Notes under the pieces: model-generated
Told to the model about the DNA's origin: nothing
Database searches by the model: none
The model's input: the letters and a program-made list of their open reading frames with translations, nothing else
Made by a program: the position numbers and the translations under genes
Shown: positions 30,528-39,393 of the stretch, piece after piece
Numbering within the stretch: the first letter of the stretch is position 1
Layout of the letters: each line of letters starts with the position of its first letter
NCBI RefSeq assembly: GCF_014202315.1
Contig: NZ_JACHGN010000009.1
Location: forward strand, 371,331 to 435,330
Length of the DNA: 64,000 nucleotides
Direction: 5' to 3'
Source of the DNA: Thermocatellispora tengchongensis
Lineage (GTDB): Bacteria; Actinomycetota; Actinomycetes; Streptosporangiales; Streptosporangiaceae

Positions 30528-31627
30528 GCGACGCCCCCCTGGCCTCTGGTCGCCGGGTTGCTCAGCGTCACCGTCGCGGGCCGCTCGCAGGTGCTCTCCA
30601 CGTCCACCGAGCGGCCTGCGTGCGCCGAGGCGAGCAGCGACTCCATGACGTCGAGCACGTGGAACGCCAGTGTGCCGCCCGCCCTCGGCTCGCGATCGGA
30701 CAGGAAGTCGATCAGGCCCACGCCGCGCCCCGCCTCGGTGTACCCGGCCGACACCGGCAGTTCCCTCGCGGCATCCTCGCCCAGCCGGGTCAGCAGGACC
30801 GGCCCGTCGAAGTGGTTGGGGTCGGGGACGACGAGCGAGCCCTGCTCCCCGTGCACCTCGATGTTGGGCGCCTGGGTGGCCACCGCGTCGAAGCTCATCA
30901 CCAGCGTGGACAGCGCGCCGGACTCGTGCACGAGCACGCCGGTGACGTGGGTGTCCACGGTGACCGGGATCTCCTCGCCCTGGCGGGGGCCGGAGCCGAT
31001 CGTGCGCTTGGCCCGTGTCCGGCCGGCCGCCCCGATGACCGTGCTCACCGGCCCGAGCATGGTCACCAGGCTGCTGACGTAGTACGGGCCCATGTCCAGG
31101 AGCGGCCCGCCCCCGGGCGCGTAGTAGAAGTCGGGGTTGGGGTGCCAGCGTTCGTGGCCGGGCGTCATCATGGTCGCCGTGGCCGCGACGGGCCGGCCGA
31201 TCAGGCCGTCGTCGATGGCGGCGCGGGCGGTCTGCGTACCGGTGCCGAGCACGGTGTCGGGGGCGCAGCCGACCCGTACCCCGGCCTCGCGGGCGGCCTC
31301 CAGCACGCGCCGCGCGTCCTGGCTGGTCGCGGCCAGCGGCTTCTCGCAGTAGACGTCCTTGCCCGCCGCGATGGCCCGCAGGGCGATCTCCGCGTGCGCG
31401 GCCGGGACGGTCAGGTTGAGCACGACCTGGATGCGCGGGTCCGCTATCAGCTCCGCCACCCCGAGCGCCTCGACACCGGGGTAGGGCCGCGCGGTCGCGC
31501 GGGCCCGCTCCGGGTCGAGGTCGGCCACCGCCACCAGCCGTACCTGGGGCAGGCGTCCGATGGTCCGCAGGTACTGGGCCGCGATGGCCCCGCAGCCCAC
31601 GATCCCCACGGTCAGCGGCTGGCCCAC
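30524..31627 (-). CDS. Gfo/Idh/MocA-family oxidoreductase
   Basis: A 367-residue NAD(P)-dependent sugar dehydrogenase family member: VGIVGCGAIAAQYL (nucleotide fold), GKDVYCEKPLAA with the catalytic Lys of the EKP motif (~res 98), and GGGPLLDMGPYYVSSL (~res 188). Such enzymes oxidise or epimerise sugar or inositol C-OH groups. GTG 31627 is chosen because AGAGGG lies 6 nt upstream; it overlaps the ThuA gene by 16 bp. GTG 31609 is an alternative without a ribosome site. It is the last gene of the leftward sugar operon and a partner for the ThuA-like protein, as is usual. Confidence 0.9.
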   Translation of the reverse strand: MGQPLTVGIVGCGAIAAQYLRTIGRLPQVRLVAVADLDPERARATARPYPGVEALGVAELIADPRIQVVLNLTVPAAHAEIALRAIAAGKDVYCEKPLAATSQDARRVLEAAREAGVRVGCAPDTVLGTGTQTARAAIDDGLIGRPVAATATMMTPGHERWHPNPDFYYAPGGGPLLDMGPYYVSSLVTMLGPVSTVIGAAGRTRAKRTIGSGPRQGEEIPVTVDTHVTGVLVHESGALSTLVMSFDAVATQAPNIEVHGEQGSLVVPDPNHFDGPVLLTRLGEDAARELPVSAGYTEAGRGVGLIDFLSDREPRAGGTLAFHVLDVMESLLASAHAGRSVDVESTCERPATVTLSNPATRGQGGVA

Positions 31628-32319
31628 AGCATCCCTCTCTCGATGATCGTGCGCACGCTGTCGTGCTCCAGGACGTCCAGGCTGTGCCCGGGGGTCGTGA
31701 CGAAGATCCGCCCCTTGCCCCACCGGCGCGTCCAGATCGCCGGCGAGGTCACCTCCCGGTGCCAGGGGTCCCACGGGCGTACCTTCTGGGTCGTGGTCGC
31801 CAGCACGTCGATGTAGTCGTCCGTCAGCACCCAGTACTGCTCGGTGACCAGGTCGAAATCGCCGATCCCCGCCGTGATGGGGTGCCGGGCCGCCTCGGGC
31901 AGCATGTTCACCGTGTACGGCACGAAGTTGTGCCGCTCGGTGCCGGCGTCCGGGTCGTCCGGGTGCTTGCCCGGATGGCAGGCGAACTGCCCGCCGATGA
32001 GGTGCAGGTAGTCGGAGGAGTTGCGGAAGGAGTCGGCGATGCCGCCGTGCCAGCCCGCCATCCCGGTGCCGGCCTCGATCGCGGCCCGCAGGCCCCGGAG
32101 CTGGTCCGGCTCGATCGTGCCCATGGTGTAGCACTGCACGATGAGGTCGATCTCGGCCATGTACGCGGAGTCCGCGTACGGCGCGGGGCTGTCGGCCAGC
32201 CGCACCTCGAACCCGTTCTTCTCCAGGAAGGGCACGAAGAGGTCGGTGGCCGCCACCGGGGCGTGCCCTTCCCATCCACCTCGAACCACGAGGACCTTGC
32301 GCCTGTGCTCACCCGCCAT
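31612..32319 (-). CDS. ThuA-like protein (glutamine amidotransferase-like fold)
   Basis: A 235-residue protein of the ThuA/trehalose-utilisation group: VLVVRGGWEGHAPVAATDLF, then GWHGGIADSFRNSSDYLHL and VTTPGHSLDVLEHD. The fold is class I glutamine amidotransferase-like, but the catalytic Cys position is not conserved in this family. It nearly always lies beside Gfo/Idh/MocA dehydrogenases and seems to help in sugar oxidation. ATG 32319 is chosen; GTG 32334 is possible. The GH42 gene ends 35 bp upstream, so both lie in one operon. Confidence 0.85.
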   Translation of the reverse strand: MAGEHRRKVLVVRGGWEGHAPVAATDLFVPFLEKNGFEVRLADSPAPYADSAYMAEIDLIVQCYTMGTIEPDQLRGLRAAIEAGTGMAGWHGGIADSFRNSSDYLHLIGGQFACHPGKHPDDPDAGTERHNFVPYTVNMLPEAARHPITAGIGDFDLVTEQYWVLTDDYIDVLATTTQKVRPWDPWHREVTSPAIWTRRWGKGRIFVTTPGHSLDVLEHDSVRTIIERGMLWASR

Positions 32320-32354
32320 GCGTTCGCCAATCACTCGATTCTCGGAGCGCTCGA

Positions 32355-34463
32355 TCAATTCGACGCCTGATCCACCGACTCGGTGCCGCGCAGAACCGCG
32401 ACGCCCCAAGGCGGCAGGGTGACGATGCCGGCGACCGCTTCCGACGGGGCGAGGGCGTCCGCCCACTCGCCCCCGACGGCGATGTCGTGCTTGTCGCCGG
32501 TGTGGTTGAGCAGGATCAGGAAACGGCGTCCGGCCCCGGTGCGGACGCTCGCCTGGACCCCGGACGGCAGCCCTTCGACAACGGGGGTCACTCCGGCTTC
32601 GGTGAGCGCCCGGCCGAGGACCGCCCGCATGGTGGCCTCGTCGAGGCGGGTCGAGAGATAGCGAGACACCCCCTCGCCGAACCGGTGCCTCGTCACGGCC
32701 GGCCGGCCGGCCCAGTCGGGCGACTCGAAGACCAGTTCCGGCTCCGCGCCGGTCAGCCGCAGGTCCTCGCGCCACAGGTCGGCGACCCCTTCGACGTCCG
32801 CGAGCGCCCCGCACCCCCGTACGGGGAACGTCTCGCGCTCGGCCGCCGGGCAGAACTCCTCGACCCGCACCCCGAGCACCTCGCGCAGCGGCGCCGGGTA
32901 GCCGCCCAGGTGCACCCGGTCGTGCTCGTCCACGATCCCGCTGAAGAAGGACACGACCAGCGCGCCGCCACCGGAGACGTACGCCGAGAGGTTCCGCGCG
33001 TTCTCGTCCGACAGCAGGTACAGGTTCGGCACGACCACGAGCGCGTAGCCGGTCAGATCGGCCGACGGAGGCACCACGTCCACGCCGACGCCGAGTTCGA
33101 ACAGGGGAGCGTAGTGGTCGAGCAGACGTTCCTCGTGACGTACGCCGTCCGAGGGGTGGGAGTCGAGTTCGAGCGCCCACCAGTTGTTCCAGTCGAGCAG
33201 GATCGCCACCTGGTTGCGGACCCGCGTGCCGGGCAGGTCGGGCACGCGGGCCAGCTCGCGTCCGAGCGCCGCGATCTCGCGGTAGACCCGGCTGTCGGTT
33301 CCGGCGTGCGGCACCATGCCCGAGTGGAACTTCTCGGCTCCGCCGCGTGACTGCCGCCACTGGAAGTACAGGATCGCGTCGGCGCCGTGCGCGACCGCCT
33401 GCCAGCTCCACAGCCGCATCCGGCCGGGCTGCTTGATCGCGTTCCTGGCCCGCCAGTTCACCGCGCTCGGCGCCTGTTCCATCAGGATCCACGGGGCCCC
33501 GCCCCCGGCGCCGCGCATCGTGTCGTACAGCAGGCCGGGAAGGAGATGCGGCCGCTCATCGTGGGGGTCGGGGTAGGAGTCGACCGACACCACGTCCACC
33601 TTCGGCGCCCAGTCGAAGACGTCCACGGCCTTGAGGCCCATGAGGAAGTTCGTGGTGATCGGCACCTCGGGGGTGATCCGCCGGAGGATGCCCGCCTCCA
33701 GCTCCAGGCAGCCGCGCAGCGCCTCGTTGCTGAAGCGCATGTAGTCCAGCCGCTGGGCCGGGTTGGGGTACGTCGGCGCCACGCGGGGCGGCCGGATGTG
33801 GTCGAAGGACGCGTAGCGCTGCGACCAGAAGTCCGTGGACCAGGCGTCGTTCAGCGCCTCGATGTCGCCTGCGTACCGCTCGCGCAGCCAGCGGCGGAAG
33901 TCGTCCGCCGACACCTCGCAGTAGCAGGCGCCGATGTGGCAGCCGTACTCGTTGCCGACGTGCCACAGTCCGAGGGCCGGGTGGCCGCGGTAGTGCGTGG
34001 CCAGCCGTTCCACCAGCAGCGCGGCGCGTTCCCGGTAGACCGGGCTGGACGGGCAGAAGTGCTGCCGCCCGCCGGGGCCCAGCACGGTCCCGTCCGAGGT
34101 GACCGGCAGGATCTCCGGGTGCTCGTGGACCAGCCACGGCGGCGGTGAGGCCGTCATGGTGGCGAGGTCGGCGGTGATCCCGTGCGCGTGCAGGTCATCC
34201 AGGACCTGGTCGAAGAAGGAGAAGTCGTACGCGCCGCGCGTGGGCTCCACGCGGGCCCAGGCGAACACCCCGACGGTGACGAGGTTCACCCGGGCGTCGG
34301 CCATGAGCCGCAGATCCTCCGCCCTGGTCTCGGCCGGCCACTGCTCGGGGTTGTAGTCGCCGCCGAAGGCCACGCCGCCGAGCCGGCGCCAGAACCGGTC
34401 GCCCGGGGACGGGGCGCCGGCAGTCCCGGAGACCGGCATGACATCGCGAGGTACGGCGTTCAT
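32355..34463 (-). CDS. beta-galactosidase, GH42 family
   Basis: A ~702-residue GH42 enzyme: catalytic domain from GGVAFGGDYNPEQWP (~res 30), acid/base Glu in WHVGNEYGCH, nucleophile Glu in WILMEQAPSAVNW, then the trimerisation domain (NQVAILLDWNNWWALE) and a C-terminal beta domain. Cys residues GCHIGACYC resemble the zinc cluster of some members. It would release galactose (or arabinose) from beta-linked oligosaccharides in the cytoplasm. ATG 34463 is preferred; the frame also opens at TTG 34520 and ATG 34439. It lies between the LacI gene and the ThuA gene and is probably induced by the imported sugar. Confidence 0.92.
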   Translation of the reverse strand: MNAVPRDVMPVSGTAGAPSPGDRFWRRLGGVAFGGDYNPEQWPAETRAEDLRLMADARVNLVTVGVFAWARVEPTRGAYDFSFFDQVLDDLHAHGITADLATMTASPPPWLVHEHPEILPVTSDGTVLGPGGRQHFCPSSPVYRERAALLVERLATHYRGHPALGLWHVGNEYGCHIGACYCEVSADDFRRWLRERYAGDIEALNDAWSTDFWSQRYASFDHIRPPRVAPTYPNPAQRLDYMRFSNEALRGCLELEAGILRRITPEVPITTNFLMGLKAVDVFDWAPKVDVVSVDSYPDPHDERPHLLPGLLYDTMRGAGGGAPWILMEQAPSAVNWRARNAIKQPGRMRLWSWQAVAHGADAILYFQWRQSRGGAEKFHSGMVPHAGTDSRVYREIAALGRELARVPDLPGTRVRNQVAILLDWNNWWALELDSHPSDGVRHEERLLDHYAPLFELGVGVDVVPPSADLTGYALVVVPNLYLLSDENARNLSAYVSGGGALVVSFFSGIVDEHDRVHLGGYPAPLREVLGVRVEEFCPAAERETFPVRGCGALADVEGVADLWREDLRLTGAEPELVFESPDWAGRPAVTRHRFGEGVSRYLSTRLDEATMRAVLGRALTEAGVTPVVEGLPSGVQASVRTGAGRRFLILLNHTGDKHDIAVGGEWADALAPSEAVAGIVTLPPWGVAVLRGTESVDQASN

Positions 34464-34573
34464 CGTCGGCGCGGCGGCCTCGGCAGGCGAGGGCGGCCGC
34501 TCCTCCCTTCGGTGTTGCAAGGTTCTCCGGCATTGCTGACGCTTTTCCGGCGTTGCGGGCGTGGTGGAGCGGG

Positions 34574-35614
34574 TCAGTCCGGCGGCGCGGCGGTGCTCTC
34601 GCGGATGATCAGATGGGGGGCGATGGGCGCGGTGGCGGAAGGGGCCGTGCCGCCCCTGATCTGGTCGAGCATGAGTGACACGATCCGCTCGGCCAGCACG
34701 TCGAAGTCCTGGCGGACGGTGGTGAGCGGCGGGGAGAAATAGGCCGACTCGTCGAGGTCGTCGAAGCCGGCGATGCTGACGTCCTCGGGGATGCGGCGTC
34801 CCGCCTGGATGAACGCGCGCATCACGCCGAGGGCCATCTGGTCGTTGGCGGCGAAGACGGCTGTCACGCCGGGCTGCTCGGCCAGCACGCGGCCGGCCGC
34901 GTAACCGCTGGCCGCGCTCCAGTCGCCGAACAGCATCCGCGGGATCGGGGCGCCCGCTTCCTTGAGCGTCGCGTGCCAGGACTCGGCCCTGCGCCGCGCG
35001 GCGTAGGAGTCCTCGGGCCCGGCGACGTGCCAGACCGTCTCGTGGCCGAGGTCGAGCAGGTGGCGGGTGACGAGCCGGGCGCCGAGCGCCTGGTCGGTGT
35101 CGACCATGGGATGACGGTGGCTGACGTCGCCGTCGGCCAGCACGACCGGCACTCCCGACGGCAGGCGAAGCGCCGGGGTGTCCAGGATCTGCGCCTCGAT
35201 GAGCACGATGCCGTCCACCGCTTGCATCGTGAGCTGGCCGAACGCCTCGTGCACGGCCTGCTCGGTCTGCGACTCGATGGCGAGCATGTTCACGGTGTAG
35301 CCGGCCCGCTGCGCCGCCCTCGTGATGGAGTCCACGGTGCGGGCGTTGCCGAAGTTGCCGAGGCCGAAGCTGATCAGGCCGAGGGTGCGGAACTGGTCGG
35401 TGACCAGGGCGCGGGCGGCGGCGTTGGGCCGGTATCCCAGCACGCGCATGGCCGACAGGACGCGCTGGCGGGTCTCCTCCTCCACGTTGCTGCGGTTGTT
35501 GGCCACCCGGGAGACCGTCTGGCTGGAGACCCCCGCCATCGCGGCGACGTCGGCCATGGACGGCCGCCTGCGCGAGCGCCGCCCCGCGGCGGTTTGCTGG
35601 GTCGCCCCGTCCAC
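34574..35614 (-). CDS. LacI-family sugar regulator
   Basis: A 346-residue repressor: HTH in MADVAAMAGVSSQTVSRVANN (residues ~20-40), hinge RPNAAARALV, and a periplasmic-binding-protein-like ligand domain (GLISFGLGNFGN, AVFAANDQMALGVM, SIAGFDDLD). GTG 35614 is chosen because AGAGG precedes it and the result has normal LacI length. Longer starts at 35659 or 35683 would place coding sequence over the operator-like site 35662-35675. It probably represses the importer (to the right) and the GH42 operon (to the left). Confidence 0.92.
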   Translation of the reverse strand: MDGATQQTAAGRRSRRRPSMADVAAMAGVSSQTVSRVANNRSNVEEETRQRVLSAMRVLGYRPNAAARALVTDQFRTLGLISFGLGNFGNARTVDSITRAAQRAGYTVNMLAIESQTEQAVHEAFGQLTMQAVDGIVLIEAQILDTPALRLPSGVPVVLADGDVSHRHPMVDTDQALGARLVTRHLLDLGHETVWHVAGPEDSYAARRRAESWHATLKEAGAPIPRMLFGDWSAASGYAAGRVLAEQPGVTAVFAANDQMALGVMRAFIQAGRRIPEDVSIAGFDDLDESAYFSPPLTTVRQDFDVLAERIVSLMLDQIRGGTAPSATAPIAPHLIIRESTAAPPD

Positions 35615-35661
35615 TGTCACCTCTGGTCGTCCGATGTGGTCAGTATCAAACTCTCGCATGA

Positions 35662-35675
35662 TGTTTGCGCGAACA
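35662..35675. promoter_or_regulatory. LacI-type operator O1
   Basis: TGTTTGCGCGAACA lies just upstream of the LacI gene. It has the same TGTTTnCGnnAACA plan as the site at 35811 and a central CG typical of LacI-family operators. It would give autoregulation. Confidence 0.65.
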
Positions 35676-35810
35676 CGACCCATCCGTCAACCGCCCGGGC
35701 CGAAGTCGGCCTAGCACCGCAAAAGTCCACAAATCAGGCATTTCTGTTAACTTTCGGTTACCTATTGACATGACCTGGCGGCGACTCAAGACTACGAGAC
35801 ATTCTCCACA

Positions 35811-35824
35811 TGTTTACGCAAACA
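35811..35824. promoter_or_regulatory. LacI-type operator O2 upstream of sugar importer
   Basis: TGTTTACGCAAACA is a palindrome with perfect TGTTT/AAACA arms, ~140 bp before the first permease start. The surrounding 35615-35965 stretch has no gene and holds the divergent promoters; TTGACA at 35765 could be a -35 element. Confidence 0.7.
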
Positions 35825-35965
35825 CATGATCCATGCGACGGCCGTGCCGGGCCCTGACACGGTGACGCAGGTAGCAGCACGGTTCGTCGGCCGCCGATGC
35901 CCCGACAAGGAGAGTGCAGTGCCAGTCTTCGTGGCAGCGCGAACATCGCGCGGAAAGAGCACGGG

Positions 35966-36877
35966 ATGACCGCGCCCGCCGCGCGCGGGGGCCTCGCCCG
36001 GCCGTTCCTCCGCCTCCGCCTCGCCGGCTACGCCTTCTTCCTGCCGTTCTTCGTGGTCTTCCTGGTCGTGGTCGTCGCTCCGCTGGCGTACGCGATCTAC
36101 CTCAGCTTCTTCCAGACACGCATGATCGGCGGCACGGTCTTCGCCGGCCTGGCCAACTACACCCGGGTCATCGGCGACGCGTTGTTCGGCGCCGGGCTGC
36201 TGCGCGTCGCGCTCTTCCTGGCCGTGCAGGTGCCGATCATGTTGCTCATCGCCCTGGGCTGCGCGCTCGCCATCGACAGCGGCAGGCTGCGCTGGCCGTC
36301 GCTGTTCCGCATCTCGATCTTCATGCCGTACGCGGTGCCGGCCGTGGTGGCCGCTCTCATGTGGGGCTACATGTACGGCGACCAGTTCGGCCTGGTCGGG
36401 CAGCTCAGCGACGCCCTCGGTGTCACCGCGCCGGACCTGCTGTCGCGCTCCTGGATGCTCACCTCCATCGGCAACATGGTGACCTGGGAGTACGTCGGCT
36501 ACAACATGATCATCCTGTACGCCGCGCTGCGGGCCGTCCCGGAGGAGCTCTACGAGGCCGCCGAGATGGACGGGGCCGGCGCCATTCGCATCGCCTGGAG
36601 CATCAAGCTGCCCGCCCTGCGCCCCGCCCTGCTCGTGGCGACGATCTTCTCCATCATCGGCAGCTTCCAGCTCTTCAACGAGCCGAACATCCTCCAGACG
36701 CTCGCGCCCGCGGTGATCACGACCAGCTACACGCCCAACATGTACGCCTACAACCTGGCGTTCAACGGCCAGCAGATCAACTACTCGGCCGCCGTGGCCG
36801 TGGTGCTCGGCCTGGTCACCGTCGTCGTGGCGTACGTCGTGCAGATCATCACGGCGAGAAGGGAGAACGCGCTGTGA
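35966..36877 (+). CDS. carbohydrate ABC transporter permease 1 (MalF/UgpA type)
   Basis: A 303-residue permease with six membrane segments (first at ~20-45) and the EAA loop EELYEAAEMDGAGAIRIAW (~res 195-213), typical of CUT1 sugar importers. ATG 35966 lies behind GGAAAGAGC. It is coupled to the second permease by a GTGA overlap. The operon carries no ATPase gene; such importers use a shared MsiK-type ATPase in actinomycetes, which is a known feature of the class. The neighbouring GH42 suggests a galactoside. Confidence 0.93.
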   Translation: MTAPAARGGLARPFLRLRLAGYAFFLPFFVVFLVVVVAPLAYAIYLSFFQTRMIGGTVFAGLANYTRVIGDALFGAGLLRVALFLAVQVPIMLLIALGCALAIDSGRLRWPSLFRISIFMPYAVPAVVAALMWGYMYGDQFGLVGQLSDALGVTAPDLLSRSWMLTSIGNMVTWEYVGYNMIILYAALRAVPEELYEAAEMDGAGAIRIAWSIKLPALRPALLVATIFSIIGSFQLFNEPNILQTLAPAVITTSYTPNMYAYNLAFNGQQINYSAAVAVVLGLVTVVVAYVVQIITARRENAL

Positions 36878-37794
36878 CGGCCGTCGCCCAGGCGGGCCGC
36901 TCCACCCGCGGGCGGGCCGCGCACCGATCCCTCAAGCGCACCCGCCGGGGCAAGAGCCTCAGCCTCACCGTGATCATGCTGGTGATGTTCGCGTACGCGG
37001 TCCTGCCGCTGTTCTGGCTGCTGGCCAACGCCAGCAAGACCAGCGGGGACCTGTTCTCGACCTTCGGGCTCTGGTTCGGCGGCGAGTTCAACCTGTTCGC
37101 CAACATCGACCAGACCCTGAGCTACAACAACGGCATCTTCCTGCGCTGGTTCGGCAACACCGTGCTCTACTCCGTGGTCGGCGCGGGCGGGGCCGCCCTG
37201 CTGGCCACCGTCGGCGGCTACGCCCTGGCGAAGTACGACTTCCCCGGCCGCAAACTGCTGTTCGCGATGGTGCTCGGCGGGATCTCCATCCCGGGCACGG
37301 CCCTCGCGGTGCCGACGTACCTGCTGTTCAGCCAGGTCGGGATCGTGGACACCCCGTGGGCGGTGCTCATCCCGGCACTGTGCAGCCCGTTCGGCCTCTA
37401 CCTGATGCGGGTCTACGCGGCCGACGCGGTGCCCGACTCGATCCTGGAGTCGGCCCGCATCGACGGGGCGGGCGAGCTGCGGATCTTCCGCACCATCGCG
37501 CTGCGACTGCTCGCCCCGGGCTTCGTCACGGTCCTGCTCTTCTCGCTGGTCGCGACGTGGAACAACTACTTCCTTCCGCTGATCGTGCTGAACACGCCGG
37601 ACTGGTTCCCGCTCACCGTCGGGCTGAACCAGTGGAACGCCCAGGCCAACAGCGGCACCTCCGGCGCCGGTGACGCCACCTACTCGCTCATCCTGACCGG
37701 CAGCCTGCTGTCGATCGTGCCGTTGATCATCGCCTTCCTGGTGCTCCAGCGGTTCTGGCAGTCGGGCCTCGCCACCGGAAGCGTCAAGCAGTAA
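36874..37794 (+). CDS. carbohydrate ABC transporter permease 2 (MalG/UgpE type)
   Basis: A 306-residue CUT1 permease: basic cytoplasmic N-terminus (residues 1-28), six membrane helices and the EAA loop DSILESARIDGAGELRIFR (~res 188-206). It partners the permease upstream (GTGA overlap). Its stop codon lies directly before a short tandem repeat and the binding-protein gene. Motifs and length are normal; nothing unusual is seen. Confidence 0.93.
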   Translation: MTAVAQAGRSTRGRAAHRSLKRTRRGKSLSLTVIMLVMFAYAVLPLFWLLANASKTSGDLFSTFGLWFGGEFNLFANIDQTLSYNNGIFLRWFGNTVLYSVVGAGGAALLATVGGYALAKYDFPGRKLLFAMVLGGISIPGTALAVPTYLLFSQVGIVDTPWAVLIPALCSPFGLYLMRVYAADAVPDSILESARIDGAGELRIFRTIALRLLAPGFVTVLLFSLVATWNNYFLPLIVLNTPDWFPLTVGLNQWNAQANSGTSGAGDATYSLILTGSLLSIVPLIIAFLVLQRFWQSGLATGSVKQ

Positions 37795-37795
37795 C

Positions 37796-37845
37796 CCCGT
37801 GAATTTCCCCCTGTGAATTTCCCCTGTGAATCCCCCCGTGAATGA
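37796..37845 (+). repeat. ~14-bp x 4 tandem repeat between permease and binding-protein genes
   Basis: Four imperfect units of CCCCTGTGAATTT or a close variant fill the 60-bp spacer. Each unit contains GTGAAT. The SD GAGGA of the binding-protein gene follows the last unit. Confidence 0.85.
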
Positions 37846-37854
37846 GGACACGCC

Positions 37855-39234
37855 ATGAAAACACTTCCATCGCGGCGCGGTGCCATGACCGCCGGGGTCG
37901 CCGCGGCCCTGTCCCTGGCGCTCGCCGCCTGCGGCGGCGGCTCCGGTGTCTCCGGCGGGGACGCCACCGGCCCGGCCGCCGTCCCGAGCAAGTCGGCGGC
38001 CGTGCAGGACGCGCTGTCCAAGCCGGCCGAGCTGACGTTCTGGACGTGGGTCACGGGGATCGAGAAGACCGTCGCCCGCTTCGAGGCGAAATATCCGAAC
38101 ATCAAGGTCAATGTGGTGAACGCGGGCCAGTCCGCCGACCAGTACACCAAGCTGCAGACCGCGATCAAGGCCGGCTCCGGCGCGCCCGACGTGGCGCAGA
38201 TCGAGTACTTCGCCCTGCCGCAGTTCGCGCTGTCCAAGCAGGTCGTCAACCTGTCCGAGTACGGCGCGGACGCGCTGAAGGACAAGTTCGCCGCCTCGGC
38301 GTGGAACCAGGTCGTGATCAACGGCGGCGTCTACGGCATCCCCCAGGACACGGGTCCGATGGCGATGTTCTACCGCAAGGACATCTTCGACAGGCTGAAG
38401 CTGGAGCCGCCCAAGACCTGGGCGGAGTTCGCCGAGGCGGCCAAGAAGATCAAGGCTGACAACCCGGACAACTTCATCACCTCCATCGACCCCGGTGACG
38501 CCGGCGGTGTGGACAGCCTGATCTGGCAGGCGGGCGGGCAGCCGTTCAAGACCTCAGGCGAGAGCAACGTCAGCGTCACGCTCGACTCCGACCCCGGCGT
38601 CAAGCAGTGGGTGACCAACTTCGGCACCCTGCTCAAGGACAAGCTCGTCGAGCCGCAGCCCGGTTGGACGGACGAGTGGTGGAAGGGCATGGGCTCCGGC
38701 AAGTACGCGACCTGGCTGACCGGCGCCTGGGCCCCGGGCGCCATCATGAACTCCATCCCCAAGACGAAGGGCAAGTGGGCCGTCGCCCCGATGCCGCAGT
38801 ACGACGCGGCCACGCCGATGAACGCCGAGAACGGCGGCTCCTCGGTGGCCGTCATCCCGCAGAGCAAGAACATCCCGGCCGCGGTGGCGTTCGCCGAGTG
38901 GCTGAACTCCGACCCTGAGGCCGTCAAGTCGCTGAACGAGGAGGCCGGGCTGTTCCCCGCCACCAAGGTGCTGCTCGACGACCCGGCGTTCCGCGACGTG
39001 CCGTGGGAGTTCTTCGGCGGGCAGAAGATCAACCAGGTCCTGGGCGACGCTTCGGCCGCCGTCCGGCCGGGCTGGCAGTACCTGCCGTTCCAGGTGTACG
39101 CCAACAGCATCTTCAAGGACACCGTGGGCCAGGCGATCGACGGCGGCGGGGACCTGACCGCGGCGCTGAAGTCCTGGCAGGACCGCATCACCGCCTTCGG
39201 CGCCGAGCAAGGCTTCACGCTGAGCAACAGTTGA
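37855..39234 (+). CDS. sugar-binding lipoprotein (CUT1 family, SBP_bac_1)
   Basis: A 459-residue extracellular solute-binding protein. The lipoprotein signal ends SLALAACGGG, with Cys at ~residue 29 as anchor. The cluster-B fold is seen in ELTFWTWVTGIEKTVARFEAKYPNIKV (ends given only), GIPQDTGPMAMFYRKD and GKYATWLTGAWAPG. It would capture an oligosaccharide for the permeases just upstream. ATG 37855 has GAGGACACGCC before it. A clear terminator hairpin follows. Confidence 0.93.
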   Translation: MKTLPSRRGAMTAGVAAALSLALAACGGGSGVSGGDATGPAAVPSKSAAVQDALSKPAELTFWTWVTGIEKTVARFEAKYPNIKVNVVNAGQSADQYTKLQTAIKAGSGAPDVAQIEYFALPQFALSKQVVNLSEYGADALKDKFAASAWNQVVINGGVYGIPQDTGPMAMFYRKDIFDRLKLEPPKTWAEFAEAAKKIKADNPDNFITSIDPGDAGGVDSLIWQAGGQPFKTSGESNVSVTLDSDPGVKQWVTNFGTLLKDKLVEPQPGWTDEWWKGMGSGKYATWLTGAWAPGAIMNSIPKTKGKWAVAPMPQYDAATPMNAENGGSSVAVIPQSKNIPAAVAFAEWLNSDPEAVKSLNEEAGLFPATKVLLDDPAFRDVPWEFFGGQKINQVLGDASAAVRPGWQYLPFQVYANSIFKDTVGQAIDGGGDLTAALKSWQDRITAFGAEQGFTLSNS

Positions 39235-39250
39235 CCTCACCGGAAACCGG

Positions 39251-39281
39251 CGGCCCGGCGGATGCGCTTCCCGCCGGGCCG
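39251..39281 (+). terminator. terminator after the sugar importer operon
   Basis: An 11-bp perfect stem (39251-39261 with 39271-39281) with a 9-nt loop starts 17 nt after the binding-protein stop codon. There is no U-tract. The rest of the spacer to 39393 shows nothing. Confidence 0.75.
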
Positions 39282-39393
39282 TGGCCGTGTGCCGTGCTCA
39301 CCGCGGAATCCGGTCTCGGCACCCCGCATTGAAATTCCGCGCCGCAACCGGACCCGCACCCGTTGCCGCCTTCAACGCGGCGAAGTTCGGGGC

